64,000 nt of DNA from Nannocystaceae bacterium (GCA_019694555.1 JAIBBS010000014.1:1-64000), one strand, 5' to 3'; numbered from the stretch's first letter, positions 1-10,732 are shown. Notes: generated by a model from the letters alone, not told the origin. Made by a program: numbers and translations.

Positions 1-1019
1 CCCGCCAGCTGCAGCTCGCCCACCGCCGCGTCGACGAGGAACACCCCCACCACGTGCCAACTCGGGTCGTAGTGCGGCGGGTACGGATCGCACACGAACG
101 TGTTGTCCGCGATCACCAGGTCCTCGTCGCCATCGCCATCGACGTCGCCGAATGCGTGGAACGCCAGGTCGCCACAACCCCCGAACGGAAACGTCGGCCC
201 GCTGAACACCCACTGGTCGCCCACACGACGGCGCAGCGTGATCTCGACCGGGGAGTGCTCCCAGCGCGGCATCAATGCCCGCGCCGCGACGATCTCGAGT
301 TGCCCGTCGCCGTCGACGTCGATCGGCACTGCCTTGCCGTAGACGGCCAGCGGCTCATCCCAACGGTGCACCTCGACCCACGCCCCTGGGTCGTCCTTCC
401 CGATCGTGGCGTTCACGACGACGCGTCCATCAGCGCCCGTGGGGAAGTGCGTGAGTTCCTTCTTCCCGTCGCCGTCCCAATCCCACCGCCAGCTGAAGTT
501 CTCGTGCGAGTAGAGAGGCGCGGGTTGCCCGGGCCCGAGCGCGAAGCCTTCGTCTGGGTCGTAGCTCAGTAGGCGTGCGGGCGTCGGCGAGTACACCATC
601 TCCTCACGCCCGTCGCCATCGACGTCGTGCCCTTCACCGACCGGACCCTCATACAGCCCCGGCCAGTGGATCATCACCGGCACGAAGCAGTCATACTTCC
701 CCGGCACCACGACCCCGTCGCCACAGCCCGGCGGCAGCTCGAACGGCGGCTGCAACGGTCGCGACGGGCCCACGTCGACGACCGGCACGCCCACGTCGAC
801 CGATTCGCCCGAACCCGCCGCGCCCGACGTCGAGCTCGTGATCGTCGTGCTCGCGCTCGAGGCCGTCGTCGTACCGCCGCCGTCGCCCTCGGCACGCAGC
901 GGGTTGCATGCTGTGCCGACTACGAGCCAGCCGATCGCCACGAGCACGCCAGTGCCCGACCGGCGTCCCCGTGTGCAGCCCGGACCTCGACCAACTCGTG
1001 CGTCGCTACAGCGACGCAC
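1..1019 (-). CDS. FG-GAP/VCBS-repeat lipoprotein, 3' part outside window
   Basis: The gene runs off the left edge, so only about 339 N-terminal residues are visible. An Arg-rich n-region (RGRRSG) and a hydrophobic stretch end in VVGTAC, a slightly atypical lipobox, followed by a Gly/Thr/Ser linker. The rest carries calcium-loop repeats of the FG-GAP type (DVDGDGREE, DWDGDGKKE, DVDGDGQLE, DVDGDGDED), which are known from beta-propeller surface proteins. The GTG at 1019 is chosen because GAGG lies about 7 nt upstream; GTG codons at 947 or 941 are possible but would leave a signal peptide with no positive charge. An exported surface protein is inferred; no enzymatic role can be read. Confidence 0.7.
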   Translation of the reverse strand, partial: MRRCSDARVGRGPGCTRGRRSGTGVLVAIGWLVVGTACNPLRAEGDGGGTTTASSASTTITSSTSGAAGSGESVDVGVPVVDVGPSRPLQPPFELPPGCGDGVVVPGKYDCFVPVMIHWPGLYEGPVGEGHDVDGDGREEMVYSPTPARLLSYDPDEGFALGPGQPAPLYSHENFSWRWDWDGDGKKELTHFPTGADGRVVVNATIGKDDPGAWVEVHRWDEPLAVYGKAVPIDVDGDGQLEIVAARALMPRWEHSPVEITLRRRVGDQWVFSGPTFPFGGCGDLAFHAFGDVDGDGDEDLVIADNTFVCDPYPPHYDPSWHVVGVFLVDAAVGELQLA

Positions 1020-1099
1020 CGCGCACCTCAGTGCGTCGGATGCCCGATGCCGGACGCCGGATCTCGGATGCTCATCGTCCTCGAGCACGCCACGTCTAG

Positions 1100-1285
1100 G
1101 CTAGGCGCGTCCACTGGTGCTGTCCAGCGACGCCACGCTGGTTTCTCCCGCGAGCGAGCGCAGACCCGCGCGCCCACGCCTACGCGCTGTCGCACGAGCT
1201 CGCGATCCACGAGTTCGGCGACTCCACGCTGGTGTTGCGCGGAGCCGCCGAACCCGTGGTGCGATCGCTGTCCGCGGCGGCGTGA
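1100..1285 (+). pseudogene. Possible 3' remnant of a lost gene
   Basis: This frame is open from a TAG at 1097 to a TGA at 1283-1285, but it has no credible start codon. Its end reads HELAIHEFGDSTLVLRGAA, which looks like real protein rather than a high-GC shadow, and it stops 2 bp from the stop of the convergent gene, a normal spacing for a true gene end. No family was recognised. It may be a decayed gene or chance. Confidence 0.2.
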
Positions 1286-1286
1286 C

Positions 1287-2219
1287 CTACCACTGATACC
1301 AGTCGGTCGACACGTAGACCGGCTGCGTGACGCTCTCGAACAGCGGCGCGAAGAACATGACGAACATCGGATCCGTGTAAAACGGCTCGATGATCTCCGA
1401 GTTCCCCCAGATGTCGACCGCGAGGAAGCGGCGGCGATCCTCGAGGCCCAGGAACACCACGTGCGCGAGGTTGCCCGCCATCATCGACGGCTCCTTGCCG
1501 CCCGATGCGACGGCGTCGTGCGCGGCGTGGTTCGTCTCCTCGTCCTCGCTCGCGAGGGTGCCCAAGGCGAAGTGCCAGTAGTACTGGTCGAGCTCTTCAC
1601 CCGATTCCATGGTGCCCCAGTTGACCCACTGCGGCGCGAGCTCGAAGAACTCGAGCGTCGGCGGGGCCGCGAACAGCGAGCCGAACGCCTGCTGGAAGGT
1701 CGGATCCATGTAGAACGCCTGCATCGCGTCGACGTCGTCCCAGCGATCGACCGCGAGGAACTCGTTGGGTACCGAGTCGAGCAGATCGGTGCCCAGCAGC
1801 ACGTCGTGGGCGAAGTCGCCGGCGGCCATCGCCGGCCGCTCGCCCATCATCGCGATGGCGTCGTGCGCGGCCTTGCTGGCCTCGAGGTCGTCGCCGGCCA
1901 GCGTGCCGCGCACGACCACCGCGTACACGGCAGCGTCACCCTCGGTGTCGCCGGTGGTGCCGCTGCCCTCGCTGGTGCTGGTGTCGGCGGTCGTGGCGGT
2001 GGTGGTCGTCGCCGACGTGGTGTCCGCGTCGGTCGTCGAGGTGCTGTCGTTGCCCTCGGTCGTGCCCTGGCTCGAGCTGCTGCCGCCGCTGCTCTCGGCG
2101 CTGGTGGTGTGGATCAGGTCGCCGTCTTCGCCATCGTCCCCGCCGCAGGCCGGCAGCGCGACGATCGTCGAGGAGAGCACCCAGGGAAGGATGGTTCGGA
2201 GATTCTGCATGGTGGTCAC
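1287..2219 (-). CDS. Secreted lipoprotein with two tandem copies of an unknown domain
   Basis: The 310-residue protein has a signal peptide ending in IVALPAC, then a long Ser/Thr/Gly/Asp linker (about residues 25-90). Two similar domains of about 90 residues follow. Each has an AHDA helix, a segment of the form AHxVxLG, the strand FLAVDxW and a motif FYxDPxFxxxFxxLF. The arrangement recalls dimeric alpha/beta-barrel folds (EthD/antibiotic monooxygenase-like), here joined in one chain, but that is an inference from pattern only. Translation may start at GTG 2219 or at ATG 2210. It lies downstream of merR in the same direction, separated by about 150 bp. Confidence 0.75.
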   Translation of the reverse strand: MTTMQNLRTILPWVLSSTIVALPACGGDDGEDGDLIHTTSAESSGGSSSSQGTTEGNDSTSTTDADTTSATTTTATTADTSTSEGSGTTGDTEGDAAVYAVVVRGTLAGDDLEASKAAHDAIAMMGERPAMAAGDFAHDVLLGTDLLDSVPNEFLAVDRWDDVDAMQAFYMDPTFQQAFGSLFAAPPTLEFFELAPQWVNWGTMESGEELDQYYWHFALGTLASEDEETNHAAHDAVASGGKEPSMMAGNLAHVVFLGLEDRRRFLAVDIWGNSEIIEPFYTDPMFVMFFAPLFESVTQPVYVSTDWYQW

Positions 2220-2368
2220 GTCGGTGAAGACCGGTTTGCGTCGCCGGACTCATCGGTACCGTGGACCGAATTGCGCACATGGGCGCCGCGCGGGCGTCCG
2301 GCCGTTCCGCGCGATCGTCCAGGGCGACGATCCGCGCGACAACGCGCCGGACGGACCATCCGCCCGCG

Positions 2369-3310
2369 TCACGAGCGCGAGGCAGCGTCCGCAGGCGCGC
2401 GCGCACGCAGTGCCGCGATGAGCCACGCGTAGCAGGGCGCCACCGGTTCGAACGGCGGCCGCTCGTGCAGCACGCCCAGCAGCGTCCAGTAGCGCTCGAC
2501 GCGGACGTCGTGGAAGCGGGCCATGCGGTCGCCCAGCGCGACGCGAGCCTGCGCGTCGAGCTCGGAAAGCCCCAGGCGCGCGAGCACCGACTCGGCCGCA
2601 GCAGAGTCCGGCGCGACGTCGCTCGCCAGCGCGGCACGCACGTGTTCGAGCACCGCGCGGTGGTCCGGTTGCGGTGCGATCGGCTGCGGCGGCGGGGCCG
2701 AACCCTCGACCGCCATCTGTCGGACCCGCGCGGCGAAGTCCGGGTCGCGGCACAGCGCCGCGAGCTCCAGCCATGCATCGACGTGGGCGTCGCTGGGATC
2801 GTCGGGCAGCGCGTCGGGCAGCTGCCGCATCGCCTCGAGGATCCCGCGCGAGCGCGACTGCTCGGGCAGACCGTCGCACGCGCGCGCGACGAAGTCATCG
2901 ACGATGCTCTGGCGCTCCGCAGCGGTGGCGGTGGCGAGATGGTTCAGTTCGTGGATCATGACGTCCTCCCGGGTGTCCTGGCCCCGACGCGCGACCGCGC
3001 GAAGCACCGCACGCTGCATCCGCAGGACCCGTAGCTGCGCCGTGAGGGCATCGGCATGCGTCGCCGCGACGTCGGCGATCGATCGCCGTCCGCGGAGGAT
3101 CGCCGTGATCGCCTCGTGCCCCAACCCGAGCGCTCGCAGGGTCCCGACCAGACGCAGCCGCACCAGCGCGCCCTCGTCGTACAGGCGGTAGCCGGACGCG
3201 GAACGCGATGCGACGGGGATCAATCCCTCGTCCGACCAGAATCGGAGCGTCCGCACCGAGACGTCGGCGAGACGCGCGAGCTGGCTGATCGTGAGCAACG
3301 CCGGAGCCAT
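2369..3310 (-). CDS. MerR-family transcriptional regulator
   Basis: The N-terminal 70 residues form a MerR winged helix (TISQLARLADVSVRTLRFW, then GLIPVASRSASGYRLY). The roughly 240-residue helical C-terminal part is much longer than the metal-binding tail of small MerR proteins and has no Cys cluster, so it is probably a TipAS-like or other effector-binding domain for an unknown ligand. Start at ATG 3310. A MerR-type operator/promoter lies directly upstream and suggests autoregulation. The next gene downstream, the duplicated-domain lipoprotein, is a possible target. Confidence 0.88.
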   Translation of the reverse strand: MAPALLTISQLARLADVSVRTLRFWSDEGLIPVASRSASGYRLYDEGALVRLRLVGTLRALGLGHEAITAILRGRRSIADVAATHADALTAQLRVLRMQRAVLRAVARRGQDTREDVMIHELNHLATATAAERQSIVDDFVARACDGLPEQSRSRGILEAMRQLPDALPDDPSDAHVDAWLELAALCRDPDFAARVRQMAVEGSAPPPQPIAPQPDHRAVLEHVRAALASDVAPDSAAAESVLARLGLSELDAQARVALGDRMARFHDVRVERYWTLLGVLHERPPFEPVAPCYAWLIAALRARAPADAASRS

Positions 3311-3316
3311 GCCCGC

Positions 3317-3347
3317 ATCGTGGGGCTTCCAGTGGGTGGAAGGTCAA
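3317..3347 (-). promoter_or_regulatory. MerR-type promoter with dyad operator
   Basis: On the minus strand, TTGACC (3347-3342) and CACGAT (3322-3317) are separated by 19 bp, the over-long spacing typical of MerR-controlled promoters. The spacer holds a perfect dyad, CTTCCA-N5-TGGAAG (3326-3342). The -10 element ends 7 nt before the merR ATG, so transcription would start at or next to the start codon. Confidence 0.7.
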
Positions 3348-3412
3348 GCGCTCCACCGTCCGCGACGACGCGGAGGAACTCACGTCGCCGCGGGCCCGCG
3401 CGCCCCGAGGCG

Positions 3413-3877
<465 letters not shown>

Positions 3878-3902
3878 CGTGATCTCATCCTGACCCGCAC
3901 GA

Positions 3903-3994
3903 CTGAATCCGACCTGAAACCACGCCGAGATTCTTTCCGACGATCGTCGAGACGCTCACGCGCGCGACGCGACGCGACTTCAGGCTGCGTTCAG
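3903..3994. promoter_or_regulatory. Two pairs of 11-bp-periodic TTCAG boxes
   Basis: CTGAA occurs at 3903-3907 and 3914-3918, and its complement TTCAG at 3979-3983 and 3990-3994. Each pair has an 11-bp repeat period, the spacing at which OmpR/PhoB-family dimers bind. The two pairs face each other across about 60 bp, in the gap between the histidine kinase stop codon and the acidic lipoprotein gene. They are candidate sites for the response regulator at 4923-5600. Confidence 0.5.
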
Positions 3995-4926
3995 GCACGC
4001 GCGGCGGCCGAGCTCGCGATCACGAACTGCAGCCCGCCCTCGCTCAGGTTCTCCGCGCGCAGCGTCATGTCCATGCGCGCGCACAGTCCCCGCGCCAATG
4101 CCAGCCCCAGCCCGGCGTGGCGTGCCGCGTCGGTTCGCGCGGCGTCGGCCCGCCACATGCGATCGAAGACTCGCTCGAGCTGCTCGGCGGTCAGCTGCGG
4201 CCCGCTGTCCCAGACCGCGATCGCGCCGGCACGCAGCGACACCGCGATCGCACCGCCCCGTTCGGTGTAGCTGACCGCGTTGGTGAGCAGGTTCTGCAGC
4301 ACGATCTGCAGCATGCTGCGATCGCCGGACACCATCGCGTCAGGCTCGACCTCGTTGGCGAACCGCAGGCCGCGTTGCTCGGCCTTGCTCTCCAGCCGTC
4401 GCCAGCAGGCATCGACCAGCGGCCGCAGCGGCACCTGCTGCACCGGCACCACGCCCTCGCTGCGATCCAGCCGCGCCAGCGTGAAGAGGTTGTCGGTCAG
4501 CTGCCGCAGCTCGTCGACGGTGTCGAGCAGCTCGCGCAGGTGCGCGTGCTCGTCGCTGCCGGCGGTCTGCCGACGCAGGCTCAGCTCGAGCCCGGTGCGC
4601 AGCACCGCCAGCGGCGTGCGCAGCTCGTGCGCGAGGTGGCCGCCGAGCTCGCGCTCACGTGCCAGCGCCGACTCGAGCCGCGCACGCTCGTCGTTCGTCA
4701 GCGATGGTGCGGCCGCGACCGAAGGCGGCGCGACCGTCCCGCGGACCTGCGCGCCCGCCCACCACGCGATCACGCCCGCGAGCAGCGTGCACGCCGCGAC
4801 CCCGAGCAGCGCGAACGGCCGCGCCAACGCATCCGCCGGTGTCGTCGCGGCGACGTGGTGCAGCAGCACCACCAGCACCGCGACCGTGACCACGGACGCG
4901 AGCACCGGCACCCACGTGCGGCTCAC
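3991..4926 (-). CDS. Two-component sensor histidine kinase
   Basis: The 311-residue protein has two transmembrane segments (about residues 6-24 and 37-56) with only about a dozen residues between them, so it lacks a real periplasmic sensor domain. The HisKA phosphoacceptor is His100 in HELRTP. The ATPase part has an N box (LQNLLTNAVSY), the D box DSG and a GLGLAL lid. It starts with GTG at 4926, overlapping the response-regulator stop by 4 nt (GTGA). The short loop suggests that it senses membrane state or a partner protein; the acidic lipoprotein downstream is a candidate partner (inference). Confidence 0.9.
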   Translation of the reverse strand: MSRTWVPVLASVVTVAVLVVLLHHVAATTPADALARPFALLGVAACTLLAGVIAWWAGAQVRGTVAPPSVAAAPSLTNDERARLESALARERELGGHLAHELRTPLAVLRTGLELSLRRQTAGSDEHAHLRELLDTVDELRQLTDNLFTLARLDRSEGVVPVQQVPLRPLVDACWRRLESKAEQRGLRFANEVEPDAMVSGDRSMLQIVLQNLLTNAVSYTERGGAIAVSLRAGAIAVWDSGPQLTAEQLERVFDRMWRADAARTDAARHAGLGLALARGLCARMDMTLRAENLSEGGLQFVIASSAAARA

Positions 4927-5600
4927 GGCGACTCCCCGAGCACGTAGCCCAGTCCGCGCCGGGTGTGGATGAGCTTGAGCTTGTGGTCGCGATCGATCTT
5001 GCGACGCAGCGACGCGATGTAGACCTCGAGCACGTTCGACTCGGGCTGCTCGTCACCCTCGTACATGGATTCGTGCAGCGTCTCGCGGCTGACCACGCGA
5101 CCCCGCCGCAGCGCCAGACACTCGAGGATCGCGAACTCGCGCGCCGAGAGCACGATCTCCTGCCCGCCGCGCCGCGCCACCTTGGCGTGGGTGTCGATCT
5201 CGAGATCCGCGACGGTGATGACGCTGGTGGTGCTCGCCGCGGTCGCGCGGCGCACCAGCGCACGCAGGCGCGCGAGCAGCTCGTCGAGCTCGAACGGCTT
5301 GACCAGGTAGTCGTCGGCGCCGCGATCGAGCCCTTGCACGCGATCGTCGAGACTGTCGCGCGCCGTCAGCACCAACACCGGCGTCGCGTTGCCCTCGCGC
5401 CGCAGCCGCGCCAGCACGGTCAACCCGTCGACGTCGGGCAGCATCAGATCGAGCACGATCGCATCGAACTTCGACACGCCCGCGGCCGCGAGCGCGTCGA
5501 CACCGCTGACGACCAGCTCGACCACGTGGCCGTCCTCGCGCAGGCCGCGGGCGACCATGGGACCGAGCCGGGGGTTGTCTTCGACCAGCAGCAGCTTCAT
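4923..5600 (-). CDS. OmpR/PhoB-family response regulator
   Basis: The receiver domain (residues 1-115) has the acidic pair Glu7/Asp8, phosphoacceptor Asp51 (IVLDLMLP), Thr79 and Lys101 (KPF). The C-terminal winged helix (about 130-222) has the usual LSAREFAILE start, a recognition helix around VLEVYIASLRRKI and the TRRGLGYVL wing. It overlaps the kinase gene by 4 nt and lies 18 bp downstream of the FG-GAP gene, so it may be co-transcribed with the kinase/PEGA/FG-GAP genes upstream. Likely targets are the TTCAG boxes before the acidic lipoprotein gene. Confidence 0.93.
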   Translation of the reverse strand: MKLLLVEDNPRLGPMVARGLREDGHVVELVVSGVDALAAAGVSKFDAIVLDLMLPDVDGLTVLARLRREGNATPVLVLTARDSLDDRVQGLDRGADDYLVKPFELDELLARLRALVRRATAASTTSVITVADLEIDTHAKVARRGGQEIVLSAREFAILECLALRRGRVVSRETLHESMYEGDEQPESNVLEVYIASLRRKIDRDHKLKLIHTRRGLGYVLGESP

Positions 5601-5618
5601 GACGACACCGATCTCCGG

Positions 5619-8099
5619 TCAACCCGGGCCGCGGGCCTCGAGCGCGAGGTGGATGCGGAGCTCTTGCTCCGTGGCGAAGATCAGATCGAGCAGGCCGTCG
5701 CCATCGACGTCGCCGGTCGCGAGCGCCTCGGTGTGCGCGGCCGAGACATCGTCGATGGTGAAGCGGTGTCGCTCGAGGTCGAGCGTGGCCAGACCGACGC
5801 CGTCGTCACCCGCGACCAGCCACTGCGTCGGCGCGGTGTCGTGGGCCCGCCACGCGCGCAGCATCGCGACCTCGAACGCGCCGAAGTGGGTGGCGTCGGT
5901 GAGAAACTGCGCGTGCTCGGGCGCGAGGCGGCCGTGCTCGCCGGGGATCAGCACCACTCGCGGCACGCGCTCGTCGGTGGTCGCCAGCACGTCGTCGTCA
6001 CCGTCGCCGTCGGCGTCTGCGACCGCGAGCGACGAGCCCGGGCGCGTGCCGTCGGGGCCCTCGCCCGGCGGCTCGGTGCCGTCCTCGAGCTGCGCGCGCG
6101 CGAAGCCGGGTCCGAGCGCACGCGGCCCGTCGAGCTGCCACGTCGCAGCGCTGGCCGACCACGACGCGGTCCAGATCGCGCCGCCGCCCGCGACGTTGCC
6201 CAGCAACACCAGCTCCTGCTGCGCGGCGTCACCGTCGAGCTCGATCGCAGCGACCAGCGCCTGGGTGCCACCGTCGGCGAGCATGCCGGGGATCGTCGCG
6301 TCGAGCACGACGTCGTGGGGCGACAGTGCGCCGTCGACGAAGCCCAGCCGCAGCAGCCGTTCTTGCTCGCCGTCGGGCACCAGCGCGACCGCGACGGTCG
6401 CGGCGCTCGTGCGCACCAGCGTGAGCCCGCGCAGCGCGTGGCCGAGATCCGCCGCGGTCTCGCCCGCGCGGATGAACGCACCCGCGGCGCGACCGCTGGC
6501 GTCGAGCGTGCGCGCGAGCACCGTGCCGTCGCCATCGACGGCCAGCGACTGCACCGCGAAGAAGGGCCCGTGCTCGGTGCTCTGCCACGGCTCGGCGTCG
6601 CCGCCGTAGAGCAGACGCACGCGCGCCGTGTCGGCGCGCTCGATCACCGCGACGTCGTCGACGGTGTCGTGGTCGAAGTCGCCGACCACCAGCGTGTCGG
6701 CGTCGTCGAGCGCCGCGAGCACGTGCGGCGGCGTGAACGACACCGCGTCGTCGTCGCGCGCGCCCAACCGCAGCGTCAATGCGCCGGGCTCGAGCGCGAC
6801 GAGATCGCCCACGCCGTCGTCGTCGAAGTCGAGCACCACGGCCTCGCGCAGCGGCTGCGACCACGGCGCGCTGCAGCCCTGGGCGCAGCTCGTTGGATCG
6901 GCGACGAAGCCCTCGCTGGTGACCAGCTCCGGCGCGGTGTCGCCGTCGAGCTGCGCCACCGACAGCAGTGCGGTCTGGGCCTGCTCGGGCTGGAACAGCG
7001 GCACGGGATCGAAGGCACCGTTGCCGGGCCCGGGCCCAGCCGCAGTGTCGCCGAAGCTGCCATCGGCAGCGCCGTAGGCGACCCACACCGCGCCGCTGTC
7101 GGACTGCGTGATCACGTCGAGCCCGCCGTCGCCGTCGACGTCGACGAGGAAGCTGCCGGCCGCGCCCAGCGTCGCGCCAGCGGGCAGCGTCACGGTCGCA
7201 CCGACGTCGAGCTCGAACGGCAGCGCGCCACCGCAGCTCGCGAACAGCCGCAGCGCGCTCGCGCCCGACTCCGCGACGACGACACTGGGCCGTGCGAAGT
7301 CACCGGCGGCATCACTGCACGGCGCCGCGCCGAGATCGAGCGTCGCGGCCGGCAACGCGCGACCGAGCGCGGCGGGATCGATCGGCATCGCCGGCATCAA
7401 CGCGACGGCCTCGGCGGTGCCGCGGTGCCACGCGAAGCTCGCCTGCGGCTGCACCAGCTCGAGCACGCGATCGGGCACCGGCGCCACGCGCAGCAATCGT
7501 CCGACGGTCCCGCTGCTGCGCAGCGTCGCGAGCGTGTCGGCCGCGGCCACGCGCGTGTCGTCGTCGCGTGCGAGCTCGCGCAACAGCGACAACCCGCGCG
7601 CATCGGGGTCGAGCGCGTGCGCGACGTGGGCGAACAGCACCTCGTCGCGACCGTCGCGATCGAGATCGCCGATCGCCGCGCGGCCCAGGCCACGCCCGAG
7701 ATCGACGGTCTGTTGCGGCGCGAGGTGCACGACGTCGAGCTCGGTGTCGAGCTGCACGAGAACATCGGCACGACCGTCGCCATCGAGGTCGCCGACCTCG
7801 AGCCACTGCGCGCCGGCGTGCACGATGCGGATGGCATCGAGCGCGAAGCGGCCCGACGCCGCGCGACAGCGACCGTCGACCCCGCACACGCGATCGTCGG
7901 GACAACCAGTGGTGGAGACGCCCGGCGAGCACACCAGGTAGCAACTGCTGCAGTGCTCGGGATCCCGATCGTCGCAGTCCTCGCCGCTCTCGATGATGTC
8001 GTTGCCGCAGCGGCCCAGCTCGAGCTCGGGGAACGCATGGCAGGCGCCGGCGAGGATCCCCAGCAGCGCGCCCGCACAGGCCCAACGACCGCGCGTCAC
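5619..8099 (-). CDS. Large FG-GAP-repeat lipoprotein with Cys-rich N-terminus
   Basis: The protein has about 826 residues and a signal peptide ending GILAGAC. A Cys-rich segment beginning CGNDIIESGEDCDD matches the DUF4215-type myxobacterial cysteine repeat. At least eight calcium-loop FG-GAP repeats follow (for example DLDGDGRADV, DVDGDGGLDV, DADGDGDDDV, DVDGDGLLDL), indicating a surface beta-propeller. The GTG at 8099 is chosen because it gives a clean lipoprotein signal and overlaps the upstream stop by 4 nt (GTGA). It is coupled to the PEGA and kinase genes, so it may be a cell-surface component of that signalling unit. Confidence 0.85.
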   Translation of the reverse strand: MTRGRWACAGALLGILAGACHAFPELELGRCGNDIIESGEDCDDRDPEHCSSCYLVCSPGVSTTGCPDDRVCGVDGRCRAASGRFALDAIRIVHAGAQWLEVGDLDGDGRADVLVQLDTELDVVHLAPQQTVDLGRGLGRAAIGDLDRDGRDEVLFAHVAHALDPDARGLSLLRELARDDDTRVAAADTLATLRSSGTVGRLLRVAPVPDRVLELVQPQASFAWHRGTAEAVALMPAMPIDPAALGRALPAATLDLGAAPCSDAAGDFARPSVVVAESGASALRLFASCGGALPFELDVGATVTLPAGATLGAAGSFLVDVDGDGGLDVITQSDSGAVWVAYGAADGSFGDTAAGPGPGNGAFDPVPLFQPEQAQTALLSVAQLDGDTAPELVTSEGFVADPTSCAQGCSAPWSQPLREAVVLDFDDDGVGDLVALEPGALTLRLGARDDDAVSFTPPHVLAALDDADTLVVGDFDHDTVDDVAVIERADTARVRLLYGGDAEPWQSTEHGPFFAVQSLAVDGDGTVLARTLDASGRAAGAFIRAGETAADLGHALRGLTLVRTSAATVAVALVPDGEQERLLRLGFVDGALSPHDVVLDATIPGMLADGGTQALVAAIELDGDAAQQELVLLGNVAGGGAIWTASWSASAATWQLDGPRALGPGFARAQLEDGTEPPGEGPDGTRPGSSLAVADADGDGDDDVLATTDERVPRVVLIPGEHGRLAPEHAQFLTDATHFGAFEVAMLRAWRAHDTAPTQWLVAGDDGVGLATLDLERHRFTIDDVSAAHTEALATGDVDGDGLLDLIFATEQELRIHLALEARGPG

Positions 8100-9346
8100 A
8101 GTCGCCCTCCCACCGCGGCACCGACGACCGACGGCGCGAGCAATGGCGCCGGTCGCCAGCTCGCGCTGCGACGCGAGGGCCGACGCAGCTGCGAGGCCAC
8201 CGGCGGCCGATCGGTGAACCACAGCAGCAGGCCGGTCGTGAGCACGACCGCACCGACCACCGTGGTCGCGATCGCAGCCGTACGCAGGGCGTTGCGCTGC
8301 GCGATGGCCTCGTCGCGCGCGACCACGTGCTCGCGCGGCACGCCGTGCGCAGCCTGCTCGAGCTGGCGCTGCAACGTGCGCGCGCGATGTTGCCGCTCGA
8401 ACGCCGCGCCCATCAGGCCCAGTGCGGTCGCCTCCGCGATCGCACCCACGGTCACCGCCGCCAGCGCGACCTTGCGCTGGCCGGTGCGCTCGAGCTCCGC
8501 ATCGAGCCGCAGGCGCTGCTCGGCCGCCAGCTCGAGCTCGCGCACGAACAGCGTGCGACCGCGTTGCGCCACGCCGATCTGATGCGCACCCGGACGCAGC
8601 GACAGCGCGGCGCGGGCGGGCAACGGCCCCACGCGTTCGCCGTCGACCCAGACCTCGGCGCCGGCCGGCCCCGACACCGCGACGTGGGCCTCGCGCGGCT
8701 CGAGCTCGAACACCAGCGGCAAGGTCGACCCTTGCGGCAGATCGACCTCGCGTCGCTGCGGATGGAATCCCGGCGCTTCCACCTGCACGGTGTGCCGCCC
8801 CGGTTCGACGTCGGGCGTCAGCGGCAGCTGCAGCGGCGCGCCGCCATCGATCCGCGCGGTCGCGTGCGGCGTCGCGGCGGTGATCGCCAGGCGCGTGAAG
8901 ATGCGATCGACCTCGTCGGGGCCCTCGAGCTCCTCGAGCATGCCGATCCAGCGCTGCGCCTCGAGCTTGCGGCGACCGTCGGGATCGGCGAGCAGGTACT
9001 GCCGATAGCGCTGCAGCGCGAGCCGACGATGCCGCGCATCGCCGGTGTTCTCCCACAGGTGACGATGGGCCTGCCCCAACGAGAACAGCGGCCCGGGACG
9101 ACCCGAGTAGCGGTAGGTCAGCTCGAACTGCTCGATGGCGTCGTCGAGTCGACCCGCGGCGAACGCCGCGGCACCGCGCTCCCACGCCGCGCTCGCACGC
9201 TCGGGATCGGGCTCGACCTCGGGCAGCGCGTCGAGCTGCGGCGCATCGGCCGGCGGCGGCGCATCGGCCGGCGGCGGCGCGGCGGCGGGCGCAGCCGCGG
9301 GCTGGCTCGACAACCACGCTGCACACAGCCGCGTCGCCAGCCACAT
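8096..9346 (-). CDS. TPR/PEGA-domain membrane protein
   Basis: The 416-residue protein begins with a hydrophobic N-terminus, then an Ala/Pro linker and TPR-like helices (about 45-130: AAWERGAAAFAAGRLDDAIE). One or two PEGA-like beta domains follow (about 145-265, including ARIDGGAPLQLPL, EPGRHTVQVEAPGF and PGAHQIGV). Two hydrophobic segments near the C-terminus (VALAAVTVGAIAEAT and IATTVVGAVVLTTGLLLWF) anchor it. Proteins of this design are commonly encoded beside Ser/Thr kinases in myxobacteria. It starts 4 nt after the kinase stop and overlaps the FG-GAP gene. Confidence 0.85.
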   Translation of the reverse strand: MWLATRLCAAWLSSQPAAAPAAAPPPADAPPPADAPQLDALPEVEPDPERASAAWERGAAAFAAGRLDDAIEQFELTYRYSGRPGPLFSLGQAHRHLWENTGDARHRRLALQRYRQYLLADPDGRRKLEAQRWIGMLEELEGPDEVDRIFTRLAITAATPHATARIDGGAPLQLPLTPDVEPGRHTVQVEAPGFHPQRREVDLPQGSTLPLVFELEPREAHVAVSGPAGAEVWVDGERVGPLPARAALSLRPGAHQIGVAQRGRTLFVRELELAAEQRLRLDAELERTGQRKVALAAVTVGAIAEATALGLMGAAFERQHRARTLQRQLEQAAHGVPREHVVARDEAIAQRNALRTAAIATTVVGAVVLTTGLLLWFTDRPPVASQLRRPSRRSASWRPAPLLAPSVVGAAVGGRL

Positions 9347-9350
9347 CGCG

Positions 9351-10597
<1,247 letters not shown>

Positions 10598-10598
<1 letters not shown>

Positions 10599-10610
10599 AC
10601 GATCATGATA
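10598..10610 (-). promoter_or_regulatory. -10 element for a leaderless kinase mRNA
   Basis: TATCAT (10610-10605, minus strand) matches five of six consensus bases and sits 7 nt before GTG 10598. The local AT-richness stands out from the surrounding sequence. No good -35 element is visible. Confidence 0.4.
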
Positions 10611-10732
10611 ACCGCGTCGCAGCGCCACGAGCCGCGCAGCTCCGTCCGCGCTGGCACAGCCCACTTCGTGCCGCGCGGGCGCGTGCGTCGGGGCGGCCGG
10701 CAACGACGTCATGAGCCGGAGCATGGTGCGAC

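Noticed and set aside
4965-8582. Long plus-strand open frame opposite the response regulator and FG-GAP genes
   Set aside because: Same shadow effect; the minus-strand frames carry clear domain motifs.
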